A DNA stretch of 64,000 bases from Balaenoptera acutorostrata (GCF_949987535.1 NC_080070.1:10040016-10104015), one strand, 5' to 3'. Counted from the stretch's first letter, positions 22,119 to 32,606 are shown. Made by a program: numbers and translations. Notes: generated by a model from the letters alone, not told the origin.

Positions 22119-25100
22119 TTAGATTCCATATATATGTGTTAGCATACTGTATTTGTTTTTCTCTTTCTGACTTACTTCACTCTGTATGACAGACTCTAAC
22201 TCCATCCACCTCATTACAAATACCTCCATTTCATTTCTTTTTATGGCTGAGTAATATTCCATTGTATATATGTGCCACATCTTCTTTATCCATTCATCTG
22301 TCGATGGACACTTAGGTTGCTTCCATGTCCTGGCTATTGTAAATAGAGCTGCAATGAACATTTTGGTACATGACTCTTTTTGACCTATGGTTTTCTCAGG
22401 GTATATGCCCAGTAGTGGGATTGCTGGGTCGTATGGTAGTTCTATTTGTAGTTTTTTAAGGAACCTCCATACTGTTCTCCATAGTGGCTGTATCAATTTA
22501 CATTCCCACCAACAGTGCAAGAGTGTTCCCTTTCCTCCACACCCTCTCCAGCATTTACTGTTTCTAGATTTTTTGATGATGGCCATTCTGACCGGTGTGA
22601 GATGATATCTCATTGTAGTTTTGATTTGCATTTCTCTAATGATTAATGATGTTGAGCATTCTTTCATGTGTCTGTAGGCCATCTGTATATCTTCTTTGGA
22701 GAAATGTCCATCTAGATCCTCTGCCCATTTTTGGATTGGGTTGTTCGTTTTTTTGTTATTGAGCTGCATGAGCTGCTTGTAAATCTTGGAGATTAATCCT
22801 TTGTCAGTTGCTTCATTTGCAAATATTTTCTCCCATTCTGAGGGTTGTCTTTTGGTCTTGTTTATGGTTTCCTTTGCTGTGCAAAAGCTTTTCAGTTTCA
22901 TTAGGTCCCATTTGTTTATTTGTGTTCTTATTTCCATTTCTCTGGGAGCTGGGTCAAAAAGAATCTTGCTGTGATGTATGTCATAGAGTGTTCTGCCTAT
23001 GTTTTCCTCTAAGAGTTTGATAGTGTCTGCCCTTACACTTAGGTCTTTAATCCATTTTGAGTTTATTTTTGTGCATGGTGTCAGGGAGTGTTCTAATTTC
23101 ATACTTTTACATGTTCCTGTCCAATTTTCCCAGCACCACTTATTGAAGAGGCTGTCTTTTCTCCACTGTATATGCTTGCCTCCTTTATCAAAGATAAGTT
23201 GACCATATGTGTGTGGGTTTAACTCTGGGCTTTCTATCCTGTTCCATTGATCTATATTTCTGTTTTTGTGCCAGTACCAAACTGTCTTGATTACTGAAGC
23301 TTTGTAATATAGTCTGAAGTCAGGGAGCCTGATTCCCCCAGCTCCATTTTTCGTTCTCAAGATTGCTTTGGCTATTCGGGGTCTTTTGTGTTTCCATACA
23401 AATTGTGAAATTTTTTGTTCTAGTTCTGTGAAAAATGCCAGTGGTAGTTTGATAGGGATTGCATTGAATCTGTAGATTGCTTTGGGTAGTAGAGACATTT
23501 TCACAATGTTGATTCTTCCAATCCAGGAACATGGTATATCTCTCCATCTATTTGTATCATCTTTAATTTCTTTCATCAGTGTCTTATAATTTTCTGCATA
23601 CAGGTCTTTTGTCTCCTTAGGTAGGTTTATTCCTAGATATTTTATTCTTTTTGTTGCAATGGTAAATGGGAGTGTTTTCTTAATTTCACTTTCAGATTTT
23701 TCGTCATTAGTGTATAGAAATGCAAGAGATTTCTGTGCATTAATTTTGTATCCTGCTACTTTACCAAATTCATTGATTAGCTCTAGGAGTTTTCTGGTAG
23801 CCTCTTTAGGATTCTCTATGTATAGTATCATGTCGTCTGCAAATAGTGACAGCTTTACTTCTTCTTTTCCGATTTGGATTCCTTTTATTTCTTTGTCTTC
23901 TCTGATTGCTGTGGCTAACACTTCCAAAACTATGTTGAATAATAGTGGTGAGAGTGGGCAACCTTGTCTTGTTCCTGATCTTAGTGGAAATGGTTTCAGT
24001 TTTTCACCATTGAGGACAATGTTGGCTGTGGGTTTGTCATATATGGCCTTTATTATGTTGAGGAAAGTTCCCTCTATGCCTACTTTCTGCAGGGCTTTTA
24101 TCATAAATGGGTGTTGAATTTTGTCAAAAGCTTTCTCTGCGTCTATTGAGATGATCATATGGTTTTTCTCCTTCAATTTGTTAATATGGTGTATCACATT
24201 GATTGATTTGCGTATATTGAAGAATCCTTGCATTCCTGGGATAAACCCCACTTGATCATGGTGTATGATCCTTTTAATGTGCTGTTGGATTCTGTTTGCT
24301 AGTATTTTGTTGAGGATTTTTGCATCTATGTTCATCAGTGATATTGGCCTGTAGTTTTCTTTCTTTGTGACATCTTTGTCTGGTTTTGGTATCAGGGTGA
24401 TGGTGGCCTTGTAGAATGAGTTTGGGAGTGTTCCTCCCTCTGCAATATTTTGGAAGAGTTTGAGAAGGATAGGTGTTAGCTCTTCTCTAAATGTTTGATA
24501 GAATTCGCCTGTGAAGCCATCTGGTCCTGGGCTTTTGTTTGTTGGAAGGTTTTTAATCACAGTTTCAATTTCAGTGCTTGTGATTGGTCTGTTCATATTT
24601 TCTATTTCTTCCTGGTTCAGTCTCGGCAGTTTGTGCATTTCCAAGAATCTGTCCATTTCTTCCAGGTTGTCCATTTTATTGGCATAGAGTTGCTTGTAGT
24701 AATCTCTCATGATCTTTTGTATTTCTGCAGTGTCAGTGGTTACTTCTCCTTTTTCATTTCTAATTCTATTGATCTGAGTCTTCTCCCTTTTTCTCTTGAT
24801 GAGTCTGGCTAATGGTTTATCAATTTTGTTTATCTTCTCAAAGAACCAGCTTTTAGTTTCATTGATTTTTGCTATTGTTTCCTTCATTTCTTTTTCATTT
24901 ATTTCTGACCTGATCTTTATAATTTCTTTCCTTCTGCTGGCTTTGGGGTTTTTTTGTTCTTCTTTCTCTAATTGCTTTAGGTGCAAGGTTAGGTTGTTTA
25001 TTCGAGATGTTTCCTGTTTCTTGAGGTAGGCTTGTATTGCTATAAACTTCCCTCTTAGCACTGCTTTTGCTGTGTCCCATAGGTTTTGGGTCGTCGTGTC

Positions 25101-25937
25101 TCCATTGTCATTTGTTTCTAGGTATTTTTTGATTTCCCCTTTGATTTCTTCAGTAATCACTTCGTTATTAAGTAATGTATTGTGTAGCCTCCATGTGTTT
25201 GTATTTTTTACAGATCTTTTCCTGTAATTGATATCTAGTCTCATAGCGTTGTGGTCGGAAAAGATACTTGATACGATTTCAATTTTCTTAAATTGACCTA
25301 GGCTTGATTTGTGACCCAAGATATGATCTATCCTGGAGAATGTTCCATGAGCACTTGAGAAAAATGTGTATTCTGTTGTTTTTGGGTGGAATGTCCTATA
25401 AATATCAATTAAGTCCATATTGTTTAATGTATCATTTAAAGCTTGTGTTTCCTTATTTATCTTCATTTTGGATGATCTGTCCATTGGTGAAAGTGGGGTG
25501 TTAAAGTCCCCTACTATGATTGTGTTGCTGTCAATTTCCCCTTTTATGGCTGTTAGTATTTGCCTTATGTATTGAGGTGCTCCTATGTTGGGTGCATAAA
25601 TATTTACAATTGTTATACCTTCCTCTTGGATCGATCCCTTGATCATTATATAGTGTCCTTCTTTGTCTCTTGTAATAGTCTTTATTTTAAAGTCTATTTT
25701 GTCTGATATGAGAATTGCTACTCCAGCTTTCTTTTGATTTCCATTTGCATGGAATATCTTTTTCCATCCCCTCACTTTCAGTCTGTATGTGTCCCTAGGT
25801 CTGAAGTGGGTCTCTTGTAGACAGCATATGTATGGGTCTTGTTTTTGTATCCATTCAGCCAGCCTGTGTCTTTTGGTGGGAGCATTTAATCCATTTACAT
25901 TCAAGGTAATTATCGATATGTATGTTCCTATTCCCAT
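22119..25937 (-). CDS. L1 ORF2 protein: endonuclease-reverse transcriptase, intact
   Basis: ORF2p nicks target DNA and reverse-transcribes the L1 RNA from the nick (target-primed reverse transcription) as part of the L1 ribonucleoprotein. The ATG at 25937 gives 1,272 aa, close to the roughly 1,275 aa of human ORF2p. An N-terminal apurinic-like endonuclease domain (about 1-235) retains N13, E42 (LQETHF), D144 and N146 (VGDFNT), D204 (SRIDHI) and H229 (SDHN). The reverse-transcriptase domain (about 500-770) has [26 protein letters not shown] and the catalytic LFADDM box with aspartates at 701-702. A C-terminal Cys/His motif has C1129, C1133, H1141, C1142 and C1146. It starts 58 bp after the ORF1 stop, as in bicistronic mammalian L1s. 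No internal stop or frameshift is visible. Most plus-strand ORFs across this interval are antisense shadows. Confidence 0.97.
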   Translation of the reverse strand: MGIGTYISIITLNVNGLNAPTKRHRLAEWIQKQDPYICCLQETHFRPRDTYRLKVRGWKKIFHANGNQKKAGVAILISDKIDFKIKTITRDKEGHYIMIKGSIQEEGITIVNIYAPNIGAPQYIRQILTAIKGEIDSNTIIVGDFNTPLSPMDRSSKMKINKETQALNDTLNNMDLIDIYRTFHPKTTEYTFFSSAHGTFSRIDHILGHKSSLGQFKKIEIVSSIFSDHNAMRLDINYRKRSVKNTNTWRLHNTLLNNEVITEEIKGEIKKYLETNDNGDTTTQNLWDTAKAVLRGKFIAIQAYLKKQETSRINNLTLHLKQLEKEEQKNPKASRRKEIIKIRSEINEKEMKETIAKINETKSWFFEKINKIDKPLARLIKRKREKTQINRIRNEKGEVTTDTAEIQKIMRDYYKQLYANKMDNLEEMDRFLEMHKLPRLNQEEIENMNRPITSTEIETVIKNLPTNKSPGPDGFTGEFYQTFREELTPILLKLFQNIAEGGTLPNSFYKATITLIPKPDKDVTKKENYRPISLMNIDAKILNKILANRIQQHIKRIIHHDQVGFIPGMQGFFNIRKSINVIHHINKLKEKNHMIISIDAEKAFDKIQHPFMIKALQKVGIEGTFLNIIKAIYDKPTANIVLNGEKLKPFPLRSGTRQGCPLSPLLFNIVLEVLATAIREDKEIKGIQIGKEEVKLSLFADDMILYIENPKEATRKLLELINEFGKVAGYKINAQKSLAFLYTNDEKSESEIKKTLPFTIATKRIKYLGINLPKETKDLYAENYKTLMKEIKDDTNRWRDIPCSWIGRINIVKMSLLPKAIYRFNAIPIKLPLAFFTELEQKISQFVWKHKRPRIAKAILRTKNGAGGIRLPDFRLYYKASVIKTVWYWHKNRNIDQWNRIESPELNPHTYGQLIFDKGGKHIQWRKDSLFNKWCWENWTGTCKSMKLEHSLTPCTKINSKWIKDLSVRADTIKLLEENIGRTLYDIHHSKILFDPAPREMEIRTQINKWDLMKLKSFCTAKETINKTKRQPSEWEKIFANEATDKGLISKIYKQLMQLNNKKTNNPIQKWAEDLDGHFSKEDIQMAYRHMKECSTSLIIREMQIKTTMRYHLTPVRMAIIKKSRNSKCWRGCGGKGTLLHCWWECKLIQPLWRTVWRFLKKLQIELPYDPAIPLLGIYPEKTIGQKESCTKMFIAALFTIARTWKQPKCPSTDEWIKKMWHIYTMEYYSAIKRNEMEVFVMRWMELESVIQSEVSQKEKNKYSMLTHIYGI

Positions 25938-25995
25938 TTTCTTAAATGTATTGGGTTTGTTATTGTAGGTGTTTTCCTTCTCTTGTGTTTCTTGC

Positions 25996-26889
25996 CTAGA
26001 GAATTTCCTTTAGCATTTGTTGTAAAGCTGGTTTGGTGGTGCTGAACTCTCTCAGCTTTTGCTTGTCTGTAAAGGTTTTAATTTCTCCATCGAATCTGAA
26101 TGAGATCCTTGCTGGGTAGAGTAATCTTGGTTGTAGGTTTTTCTCCTTCATGACTTTAAGTATATCCTGCCACTCCCTTCTGGCTTGCAGAGTTTCTGCT
26201 GAGAGATCAGATGTTAACCTTATGGGGATTCCCTTGTGTGTTATTTGTTTTTTTTCCCTTGCTGCCTTTAATATGTTTTCCTTATATTTAATTTTTGACA
26301 GTTTGATTAATATGTGTCTTGGCGTGTTCCTCCTTGGGTTTATCCTGTATGGGACTCTCTGTGCTTCCAGGACTTGATTAACTATTTCCTTTCCCATATT
26401 AGGGAAGTTTTCAACTATAATCTCTTCAAAAATTTTCTCAGTCCCTTTCTTTTTCTCTTCTTCTTCTGGTACCCCTATAATTTGAATGTTGGCATGTTTA
26501 ATGTTGTCCCAGAGGTCCCTGAGACTGTCCTCAGTTCTTTTCATTCTTTTTTCTTTATCCTGCTCTGTAGTAGTTATTTCCACCATTTTATCTTCCAGGT
26601 CACTTATCCTTTCTTCTGCCTCAGTTATTCTACTATTGATCCCATCTAGAGTATTTTTAATTTCATTTATTGTGTTTTTCATCATTGCTTGGTTCCTCTT
26701 TAGTTCTTCTACATCCTTGTTAAATGTTTCTTGCATTTTGTCTATTCTATTTCCAAGATTTTGGATCATCCTTACTATCATTATTCTGAATTCTTTTTCA
26801 GGTAGACTACCTATTTCCTCTTCATTTGTTAAGTCCAGTGTGTTTTGAGCCTGCTCCTTCATCTGCTGTGTGTTTTTCTGTCGTCTCAT
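25996..26889 (-). CDS. L1 ORF1 protein: RNA-binding chaperone, intact
   Basis: ORF1p coats L1 RNA as trimers and acts as a nucleic-acid chaperone. The 297-aa frame opens at ATG 26889; the second L1 in this window has its ORF1 start at the homologous position, which supports this choice. The N-terminal part (about 30-125) is a heptad-rich coiled coil ([29 protein letters not shown]). The RRM-like domain follows (about 128-215: [20 protein letters not shown], then TPRHILIKL), and the C-terminal domain has the conserved [18 protein letters not shown] block (here [14 protein letters not shown]) and YPARISF. It is shorter than human ORF1p (338 aa), the difference being in the N-terminus and coiled coil. 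The stop at 25996-25998 directly follows LKEIL. Confidence 0.96.
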   Translation of the reverse strand: MRRQKNTQQMKEQAQNTLDLTNEEEIGSLPEKEFRIMIVRMIQNLGNRIDKMQETFNKDVEELKRNQAMMKNTINEIKNTLDGINSRITEAEERISDLEDKMVEITTTEQDKEKRMKRTEDSLRDLWDNIKHANIQIIGVPEEEEKKKGTEKIFEEIIVENFPNMGKEIVNQVLEAQRVPYRINPRRNTPRHILIKLSKIKYKENILKAAREKKQITHKGIPIRLTSDLSAETLQARREWQDILKVMKEKNLQPRLLYPARISFRFDGEIKTFTDKQKLREFSTTKPALQQMLKEIL

Positions 26890-28072
26890 TTTGCCTATCT
26901 TACTGTGTTTGGGGTCTCCTTTTCACAGTCTGCAGGTTCGTAGTTCCCGTTGTTTTTGGTATCTGTCCCCAGTGGCTAAGGTTGGTTCAGTGGGTTGTGT
27001 AGGCTTCCTGGTGGAGGAAACTAGTGCCTGAGTTCTGGTGGATGAGGCTAGATCTTATCTTTCTGGTGGGCACGTCCACGTCTGGTGGTGTATTTTGGGG
27101 TGTCTGTGGCCTTATTTTGATTTTAGGCAGCCTCTCTGCTAATGGATGGGGTTGTGTTCCTGTCTAGCTAGTTGTTTGGCATAGGGTGTCCAGCACTGTA
27201 GCTTGCTGGTCGTTGAGTGAAGCTGGGTCTTGATGTTGAGATGGAGATCTCTGGGAGATTTTTGCCGTTTGGTATTACATGGAGCTGGGAGGTCTCTTGT
27301 GGACCAGTGTTCTGAAGCTGGCTCTCCCACCTCAGAGGCACGGCCCTGATGCCTGGCTGGAGCACCAAGAGCCTTTCGTCCACACGGCTCAGAGTAAAAG
27401 GGAGAAAAAATAGAAAGAAAGAAAGAAAGAGGCTATAATATAGTGAAGTAAAATAAAGCTATTGTAAGGCAAAGCTATACAGACAAAATCTCACCCAGAA
27501 GCATATACATATACACTCACAAAAAAAAGGAAAAGGGGAAAAATTAATATCTCCTGCTCCCAGAGTCCACCTCCTGAATTTGGGCTGATTCGTTGTCTAT
27601 TCAGGTATTCAGCAGATGCGGGCACATCAAGTTGTTTGTGGAGCTTTAATCCGCTGCTTCTGAGGCTGCTGGGAGAGGTTTCTCCTTCTCTTCCCTGTTC
27701 GCACAGCTCCTGGGGTTCAGCTTTGGATTTGGACCCGCCTCTGCGTGTAGGTCGCCTGAGGGCGTCTGTTCCCCGCCCAGACAGGACGGGGTTAAAGGAG
27801 CAGCTGCTTCGGGGGCTCTGGCTCACCCAGGCCGCGGGGAGGGAGGGGTACGGAGGAGGCGGGGCGAGCCTGCGGCGGCCGAGGCCGGCGTGACGTTGCA
27901 CCAGCTCGAGGCGCGCAGTGCGTTCTCCCGGGGATGTTGTCCCCGGATCCCGGGACCCCGGCAGTGGTGGGCTGCACAGGCTCCCGGGAGGGGCGGTGTG
28001 GAGAGTGACCTGTGCTCACACACAGGCTTTTTGGAGGCGGCAGCAGCAGCCCCAGCGTCTCACGCCCGTCTC

Positions 28073-28438
28073 TGGGGTCCGCGCTGATCGCCGTGGCTCG
28101 CGCCCTTCTCTGGAGCTCGTTTAGGCGGCGCTCTGAATCCCCTCTCCTTGCACGCAGCGAAACAAAGAGGCAAGAAAAAGTCTCTTGCCTCTTCGGCAGC
28201 TGCAGACCTTTTCCCGGTCTCCCTCCCGGCTAGCTGTGGTGCGCCAACCCCTTCAGGCTGTGTTCACGCCGCCAGCCCCCGTCCTCTCCCTGCGATCCGA
28301 CCGAAGCCCGAGCCTCAGCTCCCAGCCCCGCCCGCCCCGGCGGGCGAGCAGACAAGCCTCTCGGGCTGGTGAGCGCCGCTCGGCGCCGAGCCTCTGTGCG
28401 GGAGTCTCTCCGATTTTCCCTCTGCGCCCCTGTTGCTG
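28073..28438 (-). repeat. 366-bp tandem promoter unit, ORF1-proximal copy
   Basis: Aligns base for base with 28439-28804. I counted about 16 substitutions and no indels over roughly 358 aligned bases (about 95-96% identity). It carries the same ordered blocks: gctgatcgccgtggctcgcg, ttaggcggcgctctgaatcc, caagaaaaagtctcttgcct, cggcgggcgagcagacaagc. Several differences are CpG transitions. The outer boundary of this copy is approximate by a few bases. Confidence 0.92.
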
Positions 28439-28804
28439 TGGGATCCGCGCTGATAGCCGCGGCTCGCGCCCTTCTCTGGAGTTCGTTTAGGCGGCGCTCT
28501 GAATCCCCTGTCCTTGCCCGCCGCGAAACAAAGACGCAAGAAAAAGTCTCTTGCCTCTTCGGCAGCCGCAGACTTTTTCCCGGACTCCCTCCGGGCTAGC
28601 TGTGGTGCGCTAACCTCTTCAGGCTGTGTTCACGCCGCCAGCCCCCGTCCTCTCCCTGCGATCCGACCGAAGCCCGAGCCTCAGCTCCCAGCCCCGCCCG
28701 CCCCGGCGGGGGAGCAGACAAGCCTCTCGGGCTGGTGAGTGCTGCTCGGCGCCGAGCCTCTGTGCGGGAGTCTCTCCGATTTTCCCTCTGCGCCCCTGTT
28801 GCTG
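28439..28804 (-). repeat. 366-bp tandem promoter unit, 5'-proximal copy
   Basis: Second, adjoining copy in the same orientation. 'gctgat' at 28449 corresponds to 28083 and 'tgttgctg' at 28797 to 28431, both 366 bp apart. It is followed by about 335 bp of unique 5' leader up to the L1 start. The arrangement resembles tandem promoter monomers of rodent L1s, but the sequence is unrelated as far as I can tell. Confidence 0.92.
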
Positions 28805-29117
28805 CGCTCTCCTCCGTGGCTCTGAAGCTTCCCCCCTCTGCCCCCCGCAGTCTCCGCCCGTGAAGGGGCTCCTAGTGCGTGGAAACCTTTCCTCCTTCAC
28901 GGCTCCCTCCCACTGGTGCAGGTGCCGTCCCTATTCTTTTGTCTCTGTTATTTCTTTTTTCTTTTGCCCTACCCAAGTACGGGGGGAGTTTCTTGCCTTT
29001 TTGGAGGTCGGACGTTTTCTGCCAGCGTTCAGTGGGTGTTCTGTAGGAGCAGTTCCACGTGTAGATGTATTTCTACTGTATCTGTGGGAAGGAATGTGAT
29101 CTCCGCGTCTTACTCTT

Positions 29118-29127
29118 CCGCCATCTT
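29118..29127 (-). promoter_or_regulatory. YY1-type site at L1 5' end
   Basis: AAGATGGCGG on the minus strand, 13-22 bases inside the L1 5' end. Human L1 has a YY1 site of the same core at its +10 to +20 region that fixes accurate initiation; the same role is inferred here. Confidence 0.75.
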
Positions 29128-29139
29128 CTCCAATCCCCC

Positions 29140-29155
29140 GCCTTATTGATTTTCT
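29140..29155 (+). repeat. Target-site duplication, 5' flank of full-length L1
   Basis: GCCTTATTGATTTTCT, identical to 21689-21704. The old L1 then continues 'gtctggatgatctgttcc', the normal ORF2 continuation. Confidence 0.95.
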
Positions 29156-29641
29156 GTCTGGATGATCTGTTCCTTGATGTCAGTAGGGTGTTAAAAGTCC
29201 CCCACTCTTATATATTGTCAGTTTCTTCCTTTATGTTTGTTAGTAATTTGCTTTATATAGGTGCTCCTGTATTAGGTCTGTATGTTAATGAGTGTAATAT
29301 CCCATTCTTATACTGATTCCTTTATCATTATATATGCCCTTCTTTGTCCTTTATTTTAGGCTTTGTTTTAAAGTCTATTTTATCTGATATGAGTATTACT
29401 ACCCTTGCTTTCTTGTCATTCCTGTTTGCATAAAATATCTTTTTCTATCCCTTCACTTTCAGTCTGTGTGTGTCTTTTGCCCTGAAGTGAGTTTCTTGTA
29501 GGCAGCATATTGAAGGGTCTTATTATTATTATTTTTTTAGGGTCTTATATTTTTATACAATCAGCCACTCTGTCTTTTGATTGGCACATTTAGTCTATTG
29601 ACGTTTAGAGTAATTATTGATAGGTATGTACTTATTGCCAT
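29156..29641 (-). pseudogene. Old L1 ORF2 pseudogene, 5' part (endonuclease region)
   Basis: Continuation of the interrupted old ORF2. The presumed ATG lies at 29641 (plus-strand CAT at 29639-29641), followed on the minus strand by diverged endonuclease-domain sequence. It joins across the young L1 to the 18.2-21.7 kb segment. An (ATT)n insertion near 29521-29537 and several frameshifts disrupt it. Confidence 0.8.
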
Positions 29642-30960
29642 TTTAGTCCTTTTTTTCCCAATTTTTTTGTGGTTCTTCTTTGTTCATTTCTTCCTTCTTT
29701 TTGTTTCTTCTTTGTGGTTTGATGATTTTCTTTTGTAGTATGCTTGAGTTTCTTTTTGTGTGTGTATCTGTTATATATTTTTGACTTACAGTTACCATGG
29801 GGTTCATATATATTGACACATAATTATATCTATTTCCTTTAAACTGATAATCGTTTAAGTTCAAGCACATTCTAAAAGATCTATATTTTTTACTCCCCTC
29901 ACCCACATTTTGTGATTTTGATAGCATATTTTACATCTTCATGCTTATCCTTTTACTGTTTATTGTAGTTATAGTTGCTTTTACAATTTTCTTCTTTTTA
30001 TTTTAGTCTACCTACTGGCTTATTTAAGTGACCTTCAATCCTTACTATATATATTTGCCTTTCCTATAGATTCTTACTTCTTTTCCATTTAGAGAAGACC
30101 CTTCAACATTTATTTTAGGGTAGGTTTAATATTGCTGAATTCTTTTAGTTTTTGCTTTTCTGAGGAATTCTTTATCTCTCCTTCTATTCTAAATGATTGC
30201 AGGATAGAGTATTCTAGGTTGCAGAATTTTCTCTTTCAGGACTTTGAATATATCATGCCAATCCCTTCTGGCCTGCAATGTTTCTTCAGAGAAATCAGCT
30301 GATAATCTTATGGGACTTCCCTTGTAACTGACTGTGTTTTTCTCTTGCTGCCTTTAGAATTCTCTCTTCATCTTTAATGTCTATCATTTTAATTATGATA
30401 TGTCTTGGTGTGGGTCTGTTTGGGTTCATCTTGTTTGGGGCTCTCTGTGGTCCTGTACCTGAATATTTGTTACTTCCCTTAGGTTTGGGAGGTTTTCAGA
30501 TATAATTTCTTCAAATACAGTTTTGATCCCTTCCTCTCTCTCTTCTCCTTCTGGAACCCCTATAATGTATATGTTGGCACACTTTATATTATCCCATAAA
30601 TCTTATATGTTGCTTTCATTTTATAAATTTGTCTTCCTGTCTGCTGTTCTGATTGGGTGATTTCCATTATTGTATCTTCAAGATCACTCAGGCATTCCTT
30701 GTGTCATTTAGTTGGCTATTTATTGCTTCTAGAGTGCTTTTAATCTCAGAAATGGAATTATCTATTTTTGCTTGGGTATTCTTTATTGTTTCTAGTTCCT
30801 TGTTAAGATGATCTGTGTTTAGATCAATTCTCTTTCTTAATTCAGTTATTTTTATCACCAACTTTTTGAACTCAGTGTCTGATAGACTATCTTTGTTTCA
30901 TTATTTTTTCAGGGTTTTTTTTTTCTTGATTTTTCGGTTGGGAGTAGCTGCTCTGCCTTT
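29642..30960 (-). pseudogene. Old L1 inter-ORF region and ORF1 pseudogene
   Basis: 29642-30090 is a longer inter-ORF spacer than in the young L1 (about 450 bp) and includes 'cagttaccatggggttcata', a block I associate with older L1 families. 30090-30960 is diverged ORF1: the reverse complement of the C-terminal block (plus-strand 'tatatcatgccaatcccttctggcctgcaatgt'), the RRM-like block, and the coiled-coil region up to about 30960. Stops and indels throughout abolish coding. Confidence 0.78.
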
Positions 30961-32606
30961 TCATTTCACTTAATTTTCTCTGTCTCTATGAATTTAGGTG
31001 AAACAGTTATCTATTGTGGTCTTGAATGGGTGTTTTTACGTGGGAGCATTTCTATGTAGACTGTGTGTGTCAAATGTCTTTGGTGTGAGGGATTTGATGT
31101 GGATGCCTGCCAAGTCTTTCCTCAGGGTGTGCTGACTTCTATCACCTTTGTAGTAGTTGTGGCTGGTGTTGGCAGATCTACAGCCTGTTCTGGGTGTGAG
31201 GCAGGACTTCCTCTCTGCTCAGTGGCAGTCTCCAGCTGCCCTGTCAGGGTGGGGTCTGCTCCCAAGTTGTTGGAGCAGAAGCCTTGAGGGTTGGGCTCAA
31301 GCTGGCTCTGTTCCCTTTAAGTGTGTGTTTTTCCTTCTCCCACACTGAGGCCTTTACTGCAAAGGAGGAGAGTGCTGAAATCAGTGGGGCTTGTGTGCTT
31401 ATAGAGTCCTCATGTGCTGCCTGTGAAGGTGTTTGAGGCTTTGCTCAGACACAGCCCAAGTTCATATCTTTTCCCCTGTTATGGTTGTCCCAGATCTAGT
31501 ACAAGGTTGTGGTGCAGAGTGAGCAGGGCCAGAGCATTTGCTTGGCTGGGAGTGGTGATTGTGGTATGTTGGTTGCAGGGGTTGGAGTGGCTGTGCTGCC
31601 ATCAGGGGTCTGGGTTGCTTCTGGGGTGCTGACTGAGTAAGTACCAACAATGGCTGCTGCCGCTCTACCTGGACCACACCCCAGGCCCCCAGGTTACTAG
31701 ATTGAGTCTTTTCCCAGGTTCTGGCTTCCCTAACCCAGAGCCAAGCTGTGGGTAGAGTGAGTGGGGCTGGGTGTTCACTCAGTTCGGATTGGGGAGCGGG
31801 TGAGGTGGCAGCCACTATGGCAGACCTCTCTCCATCCTGTCTGTTGGCAATCAGTACCTGCATACTCCTCGTGAGTGGAGTCTAGTTTTCTCCAGCACTT
31901 CCGTCTGTCCTAGTGGTTCTCTATGCTGCCAAGGGGGTTGTCTCCTCTGCATAGGACCCCAGGACTGGGACACCTAGTCTGTGACTCAACCAGCTCACTC
32001 ACCAGGGTGAGTTTCTGCCTGGGCAGTCTTCCTATTCCTCTTAGTCCCCTTTTAGGGGCACAGGCCCCAACCCAATGCTTTTTTTTCCTGTCCTACCCCT
32101 TATGTGGGATCTTTCTTGTAGCCTTTGCTGTATAGGAGTTCTTCCGCCTGTTTCCAGTTAGTTTTCCATAAGAATTGTTCCACATGTAGATGTATTTTTT
32201 TAAAATTAATTAATTAATTTATTTTTGGCTGCGTTGGGTCTTCGTTGCTGCATGCAGGCTTTCTCTAGTTGCGGTAAGCAGGGGCTACTCTTTGTTGCGG
32301 TGCGTGTGTGCGGGCTTCTCATTGCGGTGGCTTCTCTTGTTGGGAGCATGGGTTCTAGGTACGCGGGCTTCAGTAGTTGTGGATTGTGGGCTCTAGAGCG
32401 CAGGCTCAGTAGTTGTGGTGCACGGGCTTTGTTGCTCCGCGGCACATGGGCTCTTCCTGAACCAGGGTTTGAATCCATGTCCCCTGCATTGCCAGGCAGA
32501 TTCTTAACCACTGCGCCACCAGGGAAGTCCCTAGATGTATTTTTTTGATGTGTTTGTTGGGAGGAGGCGAGCTCCATATCCTCTTACTCTGCAGTCTTGA
32601 TCCCCC
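30961..32606 (-). mobile_element. Old L1 5' UTR
   Basis: Moderately GC-rich leader of the old L1, with most CpGs decayed to TG/CA. In L1 sense it begins near 32606 with 'gggggatcaagactgcagagtaagaggata', a typical L1 5' start in which the expected AAGATGGCGGAGT-type YY1 site is mutated to AAGACTGCAGAGT. It is interrupted by a CHR SINE at 32202-32531. The old element therefore spans about 17310-32606 including its insertions, and was near full length. Confidence 0.72.
32202..32531 (-). mobile_element. CHR-type tRNA-derived SINE in old L1 5' UTR
   Basis: Long CHR form with (TTAA)n tail, repeated 'agtagttgtgg' body, 'gttgctccgcggcacatggg', B-box complement and 'ccaccagggaagtccc' head. A 15-bp TSD TAGATGTATTTTTTT lies at 32187-32201 and 32532-32546. 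Plus- and minus-strand ORFs of 68-123 aa here are SINE-derived. Confidence 0.96.

Larger units (their letters stand above)
21705..29139 (-). mobile_element. Complete young LINE-1 with intact ORF1 and ORF2
   Basis: A 7,435-bp autonomous non-LTR retrotransposon on the minus strand. In its own sense direction it runs: 5' end GGGGGATTGGAGAAGATGGC (29139), a CpG-rich 5' UTR of about 2.25 kb with a 366-bp tandem duplication, ORF1 (297 aa), a 58-bp spacer, ORF2 (1,272 aa), a 3' UTR of about 0.4 kb, AATAAA, and an A-rich tail with an (AAT)n interruption. A perfect 16-bp target-site duplication flanks it (21689-21704/29140-29155), and the interrupted older L1 continues seamlessly outside. No stop or frameshift is seen in either ORF. 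Completeness of all parts suggests it is either active or recently so; retrotransposition itself cannot be judged from sequence. Confidence 0.97.
26890..29139 (-). promoter_or_regulatory. L1 5' UTR with internal promoter and CpG island
   Basis: This 2.25-kb leader lies between the L1 5' end and ORF1. The part from about 27640 to 28930 is strongly GC- and CpG-rich, unlike the AT-rich surroundings, and contains GC boxes (for example ccccgcccgccccgg near 28326 and 28692). The ORF1-proximal part (26890-27600) is A/T-richer with an (AAAG)n patch near 27412-27431. Known mammalian L1 5' UTRs act as internal RNA polymerase II promoters and are silenced by CpG methylation; that role is inferred here. 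It is much longer than the roughly 0.9-kb human L1 5' UTR. Confidence 0.85.

Noticed and set aside
23659..24117. 152-codon plus-strand frame within the young L1
   Set aside because: Antisense shadow of the intact ORF2. The same applies to 46514-47119 (201 codons), 46299-46700 and 43861-44268 opposite the second L1.
27491..27901. 136-codon sense-strand frame in the L1 leader
   Set aside because: It starts with GTG, is low-complexity and proline/arginine-rich, and has no similarity to known L1 products.
28626..29099. 157-codon open frame antisense to the L1 5' UTR, reminiscent of primate L1 ORF0
   Set aside because: It begins at GTG and has no ATG until its last codon; long frames are expected by chance in GC-rich DNA. 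The 101-codon frame at 28185-28490 shares the duplicated sequence and is likewise unsupported.
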